Source: Nageia nagi | Lineage: Eukaryota; Pinophyta | NCBI GenBank assembly: GCA_050084985.1 | Contig: JBITNC010000001.1 | Span: 98,270,001-98,334,000, forward strand | Length of the DNA stretch: 64,000 nt | Direction: 5' to 3' | Shown: positions 36,120 through 48,539 of the stretch, in pieces | Numbering within the stretch: the first letter of the stretch is position 1 | Layout: every line of letters starts with the position of its first letter | Made by a program: the position numbers and the translations under genes | Notes under the pieces: model-generated | What the model was told of the DNA's origin: nothing | The model's input: the letters and a program-made list of their open reading frames with translations, nothing else | The model's database searches: none

Positions 36120-36830
36120 AAGCTAAAACACTTCAGACATACCGTTAAAGTCTGCCAACCTTGTGTTGTTCATCAAAATTTGAACTATGCAATTATTCTA
36201 CAGGATGATGGATTCAATCCACATCTTTCTGAATCTGGTTTGGCAGATCTTACATCATCTGTTCTGAGAGTCGGATAAAAATTGGGACTTGTATATTCCG
36301 TGGTTTTTCTATCAATGAAATTATTTTGATATGACTTGTGTGACTTATTTGGTTCAGGTTTTAGCCCAAGCACTTGGATCATTTGGTCAGAGTGCCCCCG
36401 GGTTTTGCAACATCTGGATCCTACACCATGAAAAGTGATGTTTATAATTTTGGTGTTGTAATGTTAGAACTCCTAATAGGTCGCAAACCTTTAGACAGGT
36501 ATGGTGTTGTTAGAATTGTTGACTACTGACTTGTATAAGCTAGAGCTTTAACATACAAACATTTGTATTTTCCATCATCTGGATAAAGGCTTTTCAATAT
36601 GATGAGAGTTGGAGAAAGATACTCATGTATTTAATTTTTGCATGTTTGTATATAACCTAATGCTGTATTGGAACAACTCAAGGCCACATTCAAAGCAGTT
36701 ATTGGTGAGATGGGAAGCTCCCAAACTAGATGATATTGATGCATTCTCCAAGATGTTATTTATCCTCCTTTGAATGGTATTTATCCTCCAAAATCTCTTT
36801 CATGATTTGCAGATAGCATCTATTTATGTG
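36120..36830 (+). pseudogene. STRUBBELIG-family receptor kinase, kinase-domain fragment
   Basis: Three exon-like blocks encode consecutive parts of a kinase domain. Block 1 (about 36,141-36,272) reads VCQPCVVHQNLNYAIILQDD and NPHLSESGLADLT. It is the catalytic and activation loop of the STRUBBELIG-receptor family, where HRD is replaced by HRN and DFG by a degenerate CGLA-type motif. Block 2 (about 36,357-36,500) has [10 protein letters not shown], a frameshift, then [20 protein letters not shown] and GRKPLD, ending at a GT donor. Block 3 (about 36,682-36,760) has RPHSKQLLVRWEAPKLDDID. Lost residues and frameshifts mean it is a pseudogene fragment. The ancestor would be a plasma-membrane LRR receptor-like pseudokinase. 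The preserved intron positions indicate a DNA-level copy rather than a retrocopy. Confidence 0.75.
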
Positions 36831-37639
36831 TCCATGTTATGATTTCTTCCATTATGTTTTATATGCATTCTCTTCATTAATCATAACGTTTTCCTTCCAT
36901 GTGTGCAATTTTTGATGCGTGTTATTGGTTGGCAGTCAGAATTTGAGTTTAGACCACCACTAATATAGGGATTTAGTAGCATCAATTTTTTGAAGAAAGT
37001 TAGATTTTGATTATCAACTCCTTGGAAACATAGACATGTACATAAGAGGGTTTGACGATGAGAATATAAAACCAATAAGAAATATCTCTATACCAATTGA
37101 AGTAGGGAACAAAGTAGTTGATTCATAATTTTATGTCATGAATAAATCCCTCAATTTGCTACTTCAAAGACCTTCGCACATTATGTAAATTGTGTTTCTT
37201 TTATAGTGCATAGATGTGTTTCAAAGATGATGGAGTAATTATTACACTTCTTATAAATGATAAAGCTTCTTCATCATTGCAAATTTATGCGCTATGAGTT
37301 CAAACCAAATGATTTAGTATACCCCTTAGATTCACCATGAAGCGAATATAATAAAATAACTAAAAAAAGTAAATTTTTTTTACAAATTTCAATTTTAATC
37401 CACTTTGACAATGAAAATATGAGATAGAAAACATTGACACATTTCTCAAGAAATATTATTATAATTCTATATTAGGATTATAGTATAAGAAAATATAAAA
37501 TTTAGTTTGGTAATAACTCATCTATTAGTTTCGGTTCACTTTGAGATCAATTGATAGAAAGAAAGAAAGGAAGAAAGAAATTTTATCAATGTCCATAGGA
37601 GACCAAGAGTGGTCTATGGGACGATTGTAGAGAGTACAT

Positions 37640-37740
37640 TATATCATAGTTTGTTGGTTGAGTTGGTCATGTTGTGACCTTGTTTTATAGAGTGTCCCAT
37701 GTTCAAATACCAATAAAAAAGGACTAACAATTCAAAATAT
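37640..37740 (+). mobile_element. Candidate SINE head (tRNA-like A and B boxes)
   Basis: TGGTTGAGTTGG (A-box-like) is followed about 40 bases later by ATGTTCAAATACC (B-box-like), then an A-rich stretch. The spacing suits an RNA polymerase III promoter of tRNA type. Ends and target-site duplication were not found, and the block lies inside the tandem family of this region. Confidence 0.35.
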
Positions 37741-38269
37741 ATTCTTTGGTTTGACCTTTGCAACTAAGATAGTCAAAATGTATGGCCATCAAGGGCAAGA
37801 ACAAACAAGGTATAGTTAAATTAATTCAAACTATAAATCATAGATAATTTTTTTTTATGATATTTGTATATTAGAATTATAATGTGAGAAAATAGAACAT
37901 GAAAACATTTGTTAATTTAGGTTCACTTTGAGATCAGATTATACAACAAAAACCAAGCATATTAGGTCCTATTGTGCCTTACACAACTTGCCCCAAAATC
38001 TTGCAATTTTGGGGACCCTTCTAACTCATGTCCGTGTAACACCACGTTTTGTCTTGTGTCGTCCTGACTCCATCCAAATGGGAATCATGTTTATATCCCA
38101 TCACCTATGTGTGCTAAATCGCCTGGTCTTAGTCATGTTAGAATGAAAGCCAAAATCCTCCAAAAAATGGCTAAGTCTGGAAAGTCATGTCAAGTTTAGG
38201 TGAATTAGGGAAACCCATGTTGAGTCGAAAATGAGTCTAGTGAGTTTGGGCCAATCCTAGGCCCAGTCA

Positions 38270-39830
38270 TGCCTCACAAGGACAAAGCTTTGTCTTTTTG
38301 AGATGTGCGCTCGGACCTAGAGTCATCCAAGTCAAAATCTGAACTTGGAAAGGCAAACTAGGCCACTTTTAGGCCCAGTGTGTGCTTCAAAAAGATAAAG
38401 TTTTGTCTTTCTAGGACATGCACTTGGGTTTAGGAGGTGCGCGAAGTGGAATGAAAGGTGAAGAAGGCAATAGGAGACATCTCAAACTTGGCGCATGCCT
38501 TCAAAAAGACAAAATCTTATCTTTTGGGAGCATGCGTCTGAGCTAGGAAGCTACCAGGATGAGTTTGAAGGTTGGAAAAGTGGAACATACCCACCCAGGA
38601 GGTGGCACATGCCTCAGAAAGACAAAATCTTATCTTTTGGGAGCATGCGCCAAGGGCATCCAATTTGAACGAAAGGCAAAATTTGGCCAAGGCATGGAGC
38701 TTTGAAGCCCAAATCCAGCTTCAATATGATCAGAAGGGGCTGGTGCATGGTTCAAAAAGACAAATTTTGGACTTTTAGGAGCATGCACCAAGCTTGGGGA
38801 GACAACAAAACAGGAAGAACATGAAAATTTGGTTAAGTCTTGAGAGCAGAAAGCCAAAACACAACCAATTTGGGCATTTGCAACCCAATGCATACCCCAA
38901 AAAGATAAAATATTGACTTTCTGGATCATGCGCCTAAGCTGGAGGAGCCGGAGAGTTGAGCACATGTTTCGAAAGGATAAAATCTCTGTTTTGAAATCAT
39001 GCACCAAGCTTGGGGGAGTTTTAGTTGAGTTCGTTGGACATATTTGGCTATGGCACAATCCCCACAAACTAACATCCAACTCAAGCATGACCCAAGGAAT
39101 TAGTAGCACCGTTTCAAAAGAAAAAATTTGTCTTTCTGTAGCATGCTCCTAGCTTAGGAGAGAGTTGAGAGCACCATTTCAAAAGATAAAATCTTTTTTT
39201 TTGTAGCATGCTCCTAGCTTAGGAGAGAGTTGGGAGCACCATTTCAAAAGATAAAATCTTGTCTTTCTGTAGCATGCTCCTAGCTTAGGAGAAAGTTAGG
39301 AGCATTGTTTCAAAAGAAAAAATCTTATCTTTTTGTAGCATGCTCCAAGCTCAGGAAAGAGTTGGGAGCATCGTTTCAAAAGATACAATCTTGTCTTTCT
39401 GTAGCATGCTCCTAGTTCAGGAGAAAGTTGGGAGCATCGTTTCAAAAGACAAAATCTTGTCTTTTGGTAGCATACTCCTAGCTAAGGAGAGAGTTGGGAG
39501 CACCATTTCAAAAGACAATCTTATCTTTCTATAGCATGCTCCTAGCTTAGGAAAGAGTTGGGAGCACCATTTCAAAAGATAAAATCTTATCCTTTTGTAG
39601 ATGCTCTCTAACCCAACAAGACACCAATTCCAGGCAAATGTGAAAATTTGGCCAAGTCCCACTTGCTAAAGCTCTGAGATAAGACAAACCAGGCAAGAGC
39701 AACCTAGCGCATGACTCAAAAAGACAAAATCTTGTCTTTCTAGAGCATGTGCTCAAGCTGACACGATTGGAGAATTAAGGGCACTGTTTCAAAAGACAAA
39801 TCTTAACTTTCTTTGGCACATTCCAGGTTT
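38270..39830. repeat. Hairpin-bearing repeats including a 66-bp minisatellite
   Basis: Between 39,141 and about 39,600 a 64-66-bp unit is repeated seven to eight times (GCATGCTCC at 39,141; 39,206; 39,272; 39,338; 39,404; GCATACTCC at 39,470; GCATGCTCC at 39,534). Older, spaced copies reach back to about 38,270 and forward to 39,740. Each unit has two dyads: CTCCTA-GCT-TAGGAG, and AAAGACAA-N4-TTGTCTTT. The 159-codon minus frame at 39,109-38,630 is a by-product of the repeats. The block lies in what would be the U3 of the solo LTR. Confidence 0.85.
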
Positions 39831-40230
39831 CAGGGCATACGCCCAAGATGGCCAGATTTCAAAGATAGTCCCAGATCATGCCAATGATACATGCAATCTA
39901 CTAGATTTTCCTTACAGATGCCCAAAAGTTGAAAAGGCCAAGTCCAGTGTTGTAGAGGCCAAAGAGATGCATGAGCCTAAGAGTACCAAAAGAGCACAAC
40001 GGCATGTTGTTGCAATTGCAACAATTTTATTTTGTTTGTTGCAAGTTTACTTTAAATTTTGATTCCAAAGACTTATTAATTCTGTATAGCCTTGTGACGA
40101 ATGAAGATTTGCTTCTACAAGTGCTGGAATGAATTTTGTAATGCCATGTGGCATATTTTTATTGGACTGATTTTTATTTTTCTTGAAACTCTGATTAGGG
40201 TTAGGGCAACATTGTGGTTGCTCCAAAAAC

Positions 40231-40240
40231 TATTTATACC
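40231..40240 (+). promoter_or_regulatory. TATA-like element of the probable solo LTR
   Basis: TATTTATACC lies in a GC-balanced stretch, downstream of the hairpin repeats. It is the best promoter candidate in the insert; there is no further evidence for it. Confidence 0.35.
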
Positions 40241-41743
40241 CCATTTTAATTCATTTGTAAAGGGGGATTGACATTTTAACAATTGAAGGAACTTTTGCTA
40301 ACAACACAATTTTTTTCTAAATTTGTTAAATGTGGTGTATGTGAATGCAATTATGTTTATATGCCCTCATGTCGTAATGCCAAACTTGAATGAATGATTA
40401 CAATGTTGTCTAGTTTGTTCTATCACTACTTGGTGTTGATTTTTAATCACTTAGTGCATCTTGTAAATTCCAGTGGGGGTGGACAAGAGAATGCTTAGAG
40501 ATTTTAAAGAAGTGGTTGATTAGCATCTTGTTTGTGATATTTTGTCATTTGCAAGCTTGGGCTTGGATACCTCAAGATGTCTTGTTGATGTCACTCACAG
40601 TAGGAACTTTACTCGTATCGTTGAGTGTTACCTTCATCCCATCCTATTCCATCCTTGCCACAACTTCATTCTCCTTGCACTAGACCATTCTGTTGTTGTT
40701 TAGTGGAATGGATTTAGGGTGTGTGGAACCTAATTGAGACCCAACAAGTTGAACTTTTGAGGACCTTATCCTAAGCCCATGAGTACGCATGTCTATAGTT
40801 GCATCTCACTACCCACTATCTTTTCACAATTTTTCTTTATTTTATTTTACACTTGTTTTCATGATTTTCGCACCCCTATTTCCCTTTAAACATTTTCCAA
40901 AAATAACTTTGTCTAGCCATGGAGACAATGAGTCCTTGAATCCACACATGATATTCATGTTGGTAGGCAACTTTAAACATCTCAGCCATTCTCTGAGTTA
41001 TTTTTGCCCAAGTCATGAAGCTAACCTTTGGGGTAATCAGTCTTCATAACAAGAGGGAGTAACGTCCCTTCACCTGAGGTGTTATAGTATTTCTCACTAC
41101 TCTAGTAGGAAAGAAAAACCACCAACAGTTCCAATATAAAAAAACTCTTCCAATACAAAATATGTTTTTAGGTGTGCCTTCTATAACTAAATTTTTTAAA
41201 ATGTATAGTTAAACCAATCCAAACTCCAAATTATGAATCCAAATGTTATTTTTAATTCATTATAGCTCAAAAAGCATAAGTTAACAAACACCTAAGTTTT
41301 GCAACTAAGATTGTGAAAATGTATGGCCATCAAGGTAAGGTCTTTGACAAGAATAAACAAAATATAGTTAAATCAATACAAACTATAAATTATGGATAAC
41401 GATTTATTATATTATTTTTATATTAGAATTATAATATAAGGAAATAGAACATGAAAAAAATATAGTGTGATAATAATACATTTATCAATTTAGGATCACT
41501 TTGAGATCAGATGATACAATAAAAGTGAAGTATATTAGTTTCAATATAAAAAAACCTTCCAGTACAAAATACATTTTTAGGTTTGAGTTCTGCAACTAAG
41601 ATTTTCAAAATGTATAATTAAACTAATTTAATCTACAAATTATGGATCCAAATGTTGTTGTTTATTTATTATAGCTTATAAAGTGTAAGTTGACAAACAT
41701 CAAAGTGATATGTCTAATTTATTTTATTTTGTTGATGGTTGTA

Positions 41744-41748
41744 GTAGT
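41744..41748. repeat. Target-site duplication GTAGT (left)
   Basis: GTAGT directly before the 5' LTR is repeated directly after the 3' LTR at 61,551-61,555. The exact match fixes the ends of the 19.8-kb element. Confidence 0.85.
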
Positions 41749-42599
41749 TGTAGAACCTAAAAATGACCCTCGTTCGAAAGTCGATCAGAAAGGGATTAAA
41801 AAAATTAGCACAAATTATAGAAAATCATAATCTTCGACTTCAATACCCACTCGCCAACGATTCTGTACTTAGCAAAGCTAAAACAAGTTACAAGCTCATG
41901 CTCATCCATAGTTCAAAATAGGGATGATACACATCTTGAATGCTAATCCTCAATTTGAAAGCGACAACTAAAGCCATTTAGGATTCTGGATTTGCTTTGA
42001 ACCCAAATTTTGAGGTCTAAAATTGACAAATCAAACAAACTCAAGGATCTATAAATACAACCTCATACCTTGAGCAAAGTGACCCCTTTTCGAAGTAAAC
42101 TTATGTGTCAGAATCTTTCCAGGACTTGTTATGAGATTGCTTCATTTTATGAATGTTATGTCCTATTTAGTGCATATTGAATATTTTGTGTGAACATGTA
42201 TGTTTGATGTATTGTTTTGGCGTGTGTGCAAGGTCCATAGGTGCTGAAGCTTCAAGCCACCGAAATACATCGAACCAGGAGCCATCTAAATTCCATAAGA
42301 GAGCTTACACAGAAGAGAGATAAAAATCCTTCCATACAACTTAAGTGCAGAAATGCCAACGATTCACATCGGATGCTAGCGATTGAAGGGAAATGCCAAC
42401 AACTCATCTTGATTTCAAGCAACTCTGTAAAGCCCAAGGAGGCTAAAAACCTAGCTTGTATGAAAAGCCCTTCCTAACAAGGCATCAAATCTAGGGATCC
42501 ACATTGTAAAATTGAGGTTACCTCAAAAAGTAATAAAATATACATTGGATTAAATGTGTGTTTATCTTGTTTGCTAACAAGTTACTTTTTGGGATAACA
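41749..42599 (+). repeat. 5' LTR of the Tat-type element
   Basis: It starts TGTAGAACCTAAAAATGA and ends GGGATAACA. The last 400 bp align well with the 3' LTR, while the first third has indels, including a stretch of about 40 bp present only in the 3' copy. Confidence 0.88.
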
Positions 42600-42602
42600 T
42601 TT

Positions 42603-42616
42603 TGGTGCTAGGAGGG
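42603..42616 (+). other. Primer-binding site candidate
   Basis: TGGTGCTAGGAGGG starts three bases after the LTR, with the TGG expected for pairing to a tRNA 3' CCA end. I cannot assign the tRNA with confidence. Confidence 0.6.
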
Positions 42617-42619
42617 TCT

Positions 42620-44410
42620 CGCATACAACGACATCACATACTATACACGGGGTTTCTTCTCGTTATTATAGTCTAGTGTCTCTTCGTATCTTGTGGTTTC
42701 CAACATTCTGATCTTATTTTCATGTTTTGTGTTTTTAAAGGTCATTAACAGAGTTGCCAACGATTCAACCTTGAATGTCAGCGATCATACTTGAAATGTT
42801 AGCAATTCACATGGAATGTAGGTGATTCAGATACATAGGTGAATTCCCAACTTGTGTCAATACAACAAGCACAATGTAGGTACCTAAACTGAAAGATGGG
42901 AACGAACCTCTTGTTTGTGATCTGTCTGCTCAAAGTGCATGTAGTGATGGGTAGAATAAAATGTAGGAATGCATTTAGTTTAAGCTTATTTTTGAAGGTC
43001 TAACTCATCTTATTTTACTTGTTTGTTGGGTTGGGATCATTGTATCACATTTAAGACTTCTCTTATCCTATCTACTTATGCTCTCCCTTTGTGCTTTTAT
43101 GCGATCTTAGGTGACCAAAATGGGTTTGATAGGGAAGAGGTAAATGAACTTTCACTTTCACACTACTACTAAGTTGGCTAATGAATTGACATTAAGATAC
43201 TTCCATACTTAGGAGGGGTTATGAACTCTCATTAAAATGAAAATGAACCTAAGGACAAAGAATCAGTTGAAGTTAGCATAGCACATTAAATTGTTAATGA
43301 ATTTGGTGGGCACGTTTACATAAAATACTTTTATTAAACTAAGTATGCTCTTACTTTTGCAGCCTATGGTGATTTGAAGTGATCAAAAAAGTTTAATAAT
43401 GAGGGGTAAATGAACTCTCACATGGTTTTAATACTTATCTCACAATAATACTCTTACTTGCCTGCCCTTACTACGTTGAGAGGTGGTTGAAGGTTGATGT
43501 GACTCAAAGAGGGGTAAATGAATCATATTTAAGGCAATTTACATTCACTTAAAAGGCTTCCTACATGTTTGCCCTTAACACTCCGAGAGGAGGTCGAAGG
43601 TTGATGTGACTAGTAAGAAGAAGAAATATATCTCACTAAGTACTTCCACAGCTAGAAGAATCTAATAAATCTAATTTAATCTTGGTGAATGAATATCACT
43701 TAATTTGGTAATGAATCTTGTGGGTACTTAGATCAAGATTCATTAAAGTAAAACATTGTTTTTAATCACATAAACATAAACTTAATCAATAAACATGTAT
43801 GTTGGGAAGGGTTAAGTTTGCATATCATATGTATTTTTGTTTATTAAATGCATAGTCATGTGTCCTTTTAAAATGAACATCAATGAGTTAGATGTAATTA
43901 CCGATCATTGATTCTTATATTCTCAAGTTTCCACTGATCAAAATCATAAGCTTTAGAGCCAAAATCCAGAGATGAATACCAGGGTCATAGGGTAGAAGTC
44001 GTAACTATGCGTTGGACAACTATAAAAAAGGGACTACCCTTAGATTTAATCATCAAAGTAGATCTCAACGATATTCCCCGAGCCCCATTGCACTAAGGGG
44101 ACCACTTTAAGTACCAAGCCATGACTTCACCTTAGACATCCTTTTAGGATTACCAGGCTACCTTGTTAAACACATGACTAGAGCACAAAGTTAGGAAAAT
44201 TAAGCAAAATTAAAAATAAATTATTCATCATACACTTAAGCAATATTAATCAAATTTATTCAAATCCTTAACAAAGATAAACACATCGAAAAGTGAAAGT
44301 TCATGTAGGGTGTTTGTGCATCTTTTATTTTCCTGTATAATCTAAACATAAAAAATGAAAAATATAGTTACTGTGTGTTATTTGTATTTATTAAGTATAA
44401 TTTAAAGTAA
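42620..44410 (+). other. Untranslated leader of the Tat-type element
   Basis: About 1.8 kb without coding motifs. It has loose repeats of GAGGGGTAAATGAA (about 43,135; 43,403; 43,512 with variants) and of GAAGGTTGATGTGACT (43,488 and 43,592). A long leader is normal for this lineage; the repeats could have served packaging or translation, but that is speculation. Confidence 0.6.
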
Positions 44411-44411
44411 A

Positions 44412-47395
44412 ATGAAACAATGGTTCAAATGCGTTCGCAAAAGGCTAAACAAGAATAAGTACCTCAACGTATGTTCGATCCAGGTGAAGGAAGTATTGTT
44501 GGACCTAGAAGGATTCCTTCACAAATGCAAACACCTTGAGAACAAATGCTTGAACCTTTACTACGGGAAATTTATCTCAAAGATTTGGTCCAACCTATAG
44601 TAGAAGAACCTTGTGAGGAGTTGGATACCTATAAAAGCCTAGAGAATCCGCAATCTACGTGCAAACTTAACAAATCTAAAGAAAGAACATGATTATGTGT
44701 TGATAGAGGCTAGAGAACGCTTAAAGTAGTCAAGAATGCCTCCATCCTCTCCTTATGTACATAGTGTCTCTCTATATATAACACATTATAAGTTGGACGA
44801 ACTACCCTTAGACACATCATTAACATCGAGAAACTTGAATAAGTCGGATGAACTAGAGTTTCCTTCGAGTATGCATATAGTTGATCCTATATTACAACAA
44901 GGGCCTTTTAGGCCTAAGTTTACTCATGTCAAAAAGTAAATCCTGATGGGTCATTAGTTCTTACGTATGTAAGAAGAGTAGATTATTCATCTTCCACCAT
45001 ATCTAGAGAAATGAAATAAGATTATGATAAGATTTCTACACATTCAGGAAGTCTTGTGTCACAAAATTTACATGGATTCAATGTAAGCTACAACCCTTAT
45101 CAATTACTAAATCCAAGGGAAATACCTTCTATGAAAAGAGATGAACCATCGACTTAACAACAATTACAAATCATAAGAATTGAGAATCTACCTTAACAAA
45201 GACCATCTGAGTCAAGTAGATCACAACACTGGTTACAAGGAATTCCTCCATATATGCACAAAAATGTTGAAGCATCTCCAAAAGATGCACACTTATCAAG
45301 GGAAGATTGCTAGTGCAATTTACAAGAGTACGATCAAACCTTAGCTCAAGCTCATAAAACAAAGGAATTGAGAAGGTTCACTGAACAATATCAAACTCCA
45401 ACTCAAGATATGTGGAATCCACAATCTTTTGCATAGGTTTTAAATGTCCAACCCCAAGTGGAAACTCAAGTCATACCTCAAGAGTAGTAGACTTTAGGTA
45501 TTCCATCTCAACAAATACAACCTCAAGTCATATCTCAAGTGTTATACACTTTAGGTATGCCTCAACAAGTTTAAACCCTGGTAAGACCTCAAGCACAACA
45601 ACAAAATGTATTATGGATATTGAAAAAAAAGGTAAGTAAGCTATATATCAAGGTCAAACTAGTATGAGTCAAAACGTAAGTAAACCAATTCAAACTAGAA
45701 CAAGGTCAGGGCCACCATCCCCTAGGGTCAAAGTACATTCCCCTAGACCTTGATCACTATCATTTTAGGGATGAGTGCATCAAGATCCATATCATGCTAG
45801 AAAACAAGAAGTTATATTAAAGAATAGGAAAGATCAAGGTCAAATAATTACTCCTCGATTGCAAGGTAGATAACAAAAATATCATATGCCTCATCAACAA
45901 CGTCCTCCTAGAATTCCTCAGCAGCCTCAACCATAGGTTAGGCCACTAGAATATCAAGTTACTTATCAACATCCTTTACCACTGGTCAGCCACAAGAATA
46001 TCAAGTTCCTTATCTACCACAAATTCTCGAAGTCCCTCAACAAACACAACAAGAAATGGTACCTTATGATGAAGGATATTATGAGCAACAATACGAACCT
46101 TTGCAAGGATATCAAGAAGAAAGTAATCCTGAAGATGAAGATTACATTTAGGAAGAGACCCAACCATTAGCAAGAATAACCAAAGAAGATAGTGATCTTG
46201 TGAAATGATTAAAAGAAATAGAAGAAAAGATCCTTATGCAAGATAAGAAGAAGTCATCGTATGAAACAATTTGCAACAAGCCAATACATCCTAGTGTTCC
46301 TAAGAAGGACATTCCTTATAAGTTTGAAATACCCAAGATTGAACCTTTTAAAGAAAAAGAGGATCCCAAAAAACATCTAGAAGGTTTAAGTATTCAAGCT
46401 ATTTGATCACTAATGACAATGTATTAATGCTACATGTTTTTCTCATGATGCTTGTTGGACAAGCCATGGATTGGTACAACAACTTGCTTGAATATAACAT
46501 TAAATCATATTCTCAGTTAGCAAATCTTATTTTACAACACTTTAGGATTAATGTTAAGGATAAAACATCTATCACTGATCTTACAAGATTACAACAATTC
46601 CCATATGAATCCATTAGTGATTTTGTTTCACGATGGAGAGTTGTGTCAACAAGTATGCCTTACACTATGCCTCAAGAAGAATCGATCAAATTATTTAGTC
46701 AAAGTTGTTTGATACCAATTGCTAGTATGTTAATTATCCAACAACATAAGACCTTTGAAGATGCTATTTCTTAAGCAGTTGTTATTGAAAAAGTAAAAAT
46801 TTAAGATGGAGAAATAAAAGGTAATAAACACGAAGGTTATACAAAACGCAAAACTCAAATGGATAAGCAATTACTAGCAAATAAGGTCTCCATTACAAAA
46901 TCGAATGAACCAACACAAACACAAAATAATCAAAGGGAAAATAGACCAAGAAGGAACTATACACCCCTATCCGAATCCCCTTTTGATATTTTGAGAAAAT
47001 TGTGTGACCATCAGGTGATCACATTGCCTGACATAAGGCAAGATAATACTATAAATAAAGAAAGCAAATGGTACAAGGAAGAAGAGTTTTTTCATTTCCA
47101 TCATCAGAAGGGTCATGATACAAACAAATGTCAAACTTTAAAGAACATAATTCAAGACTTGATAGACAATGGAAAGCTGAAAGTAGATAATCCTGTTACA
47201 ACTCGTAATCAAAATTTAGGAATTTACCAAAATCCACTTCCTCAACATCCAACTAATGTTATTTCTTTACATTCAAAGGAAAAACAAGTAAAATACAAAT
47301 GGAGTCAAGATGATGCAAACTTTGTAGGCATGATAAGTGTAACTACTAGAGCTCAAAAGATCCAAGGAGAGCAAAATGGGTCAAACAATCAATAA
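44412..47395 (+). pseudogene. gag: gag of the Tat-type element, degenerate
   Basis: Structural capsid gene. The frame opens at 44,412 and, in one frame to about 44,939, shows a basic start and a charged coiled-coil-like part (NLRANLTNLKKEHD). A Q/P-rich region follows (about 45,380-46,100). The capsid domain (46,320-46,774) has KFEIPKIEPF, then GQAMDWYNNLLE and SITDLTRLQQFPYESISDFV, the typical 'A..WY' and 'L....Q...E...Y/F' helices. The nucleocapsid part (46,859-47,395) has FHFHHQKGHDTNKC, the zinc-knuckle-like motif of this lineage, with its first Cys lost. Stops are mostly TAA or TAG at positions where Gln is likely. Frameshifts occur near 44,940 and 46,400. Confidence 0.82.
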
Positions 47396-47538
47396 GATAA
47401 GTTCATGTGCAAGCACACATACCAAGACCCCAACCACCTAAAGTGTTTGTAAAAGGTGCTTTGCAACAACTAAAAAACTCACAACTAAAGTTATCCTTGT
47501 TTGATTTGTTACAATAATCCAAGGATCATAGAGATGCC

Positions 47539-48531
47539 ATGAATCAGTTGTTGCAAACGATTGAGTTGGATATTAATGATCCTGAAAGTTTTGCAACTTT
47601 TGTGGGAAATGTTAAATTAAGCCAAAAGCCTGTAATAACCTTTTATGATCATGAAATAAAAGATTCTAATGGGACACAAAATTTAGATCCACCCTTGCAT
47701 ATTATAGCTAAGGTTGATGGAAAAACATTTAAAAGAATTTTAGTTGATGGAGGATCAACTATAAACATTATTTCCACAACTGCATACAAGAATTTGAATC
47801 TCTATTTTTCCCATATTTGTGCACCTTCTCTACAACTTAAAGCATTCAACGATGCTTTATGTTAAATGGTGGGATCAATTTTGTTACCTGTCACCATAGG
47901 AATGAAAGCTGTGCAAACATTACTATAAGTAATTGAAGGGGATATTACAAAATACAATATTCTCTTAAGGAGACCATGGATTAAAGATATGCAGTGTGTT
48001 CCATCTACATATCATAATTGTTTGAAATTTATTCATAAAGGGGTACTACACTGTGTCCTTGGAGATGAGAATCCATATTCACATTGTAATACTACTCATT
48101 TGCCTAATGATCTAGCCTTACCATCTACACACTTTTTTACAACAACCATATCAAAAAGTGAATCCTTGATGACCAATTCTTATAAAAATGGAAATATTTC
48201 TAATGTGTCAAAAGATAAGCAAATTATAAACCAACGTAAGCCATGTAATCATAGTCAAGAAGAGAATATTGGTTTACAATCAAAGTTAACAGTAACATCA
48301 CAAGAAAAGAAATCTTGGGAAGAAAGAGCTAAAAAGTTAGATGAAATGAATGAAGCTTCTTCTTCAAAAAGTTCATCTCAAGTAAATGTATCATCTCAGG
48401 ATGCTGAGATTAATGAAAATAAATCATTAGAGATTTATCTAGTAACGATACAATTATTTGACTTAGGCATAGGAGAATATGATATCAATGATGTCATATT
48501 CGATATTCCTTCTACTCAAGATATGGGATGA
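47539..48531 (+). pseudogene. Aspartic protease region of the polyprotein
   Basis: The protease cleaves the Gag-Pol precursor. The frame 47,539-47,865 contains ILVDGGSTINII, with the catalytic Asp in a DGGS context as in Tat elements (most other plant elements have D[ST]GS). After a stop at 47,863-47,865 the translation goes on with ITKYNILLRRPWI (family: YN.LLGRPW) and MQCVPSTYHNCLKF, the well-conserved end of the protease region. The stretch to 48,531 is a polar linker. The Gly of the LLGRPW motif is Arg here, so activity is doubtful even apart from the stops. Confidence 0.85.
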
Positions 48532-48539
48532 CCTAGTCA

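Larger units (their letters stand above)
37970..41127 (+). mobile_element. Probable giant solo LTR (3.2 kb)
   Basis: The insert splits the tandem array. The array reads ...ATATTA|GGTCC on the left and GTTCC|AATATAAA on the right, so GGTCC (37,965-37,969) and GTTCC (41,128-41,132) look like a target-site duplication with one change. The insert starts TATTGTGCC (TG changed to TA) and ends ACCAACA. It has no coding content. Its first half holds a repeat-rich part, then a TATA-like CTATTTATACCCC at about 40,230-40,242, then about 890 bp, the order U3-R-U5 of an LTR. No partner LTR or internal region is present, so a solo LTR left by recombination is the simplest reading. Confidence 0.45.
37380..41743. 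repeat. Diverged tandem array of about 390-bp units, interrupted
   Basis: Several landmarks recur in the same order: GCAACTAAGAT (37,759; 41,289; 41,593), TTAGAATTATAATRT, and TTCACTTTGAGATCA or close variants (37,536; 37,920; 41,487), then TTYCAATATAAAAAA. Spacing between full copies is about 385-400 bp once the 3.2-kb insert at 37,970-41,127 is removed. The copies are clearly diverged, so this is an old array. The Tat element is inserted at its right edge. Confidence 0.6.

Noticed and set aside
37560-37580. GAAA-type microsatellite
   Set aside because: Only about four imperfect units; too short to be worth a feature.
38630-39109. 159-codon minus-strand open frame
   Set aside because: It runs through hairpin-bearing repeats; the peptide repeats follow the DNA repeats and no domain is visible.
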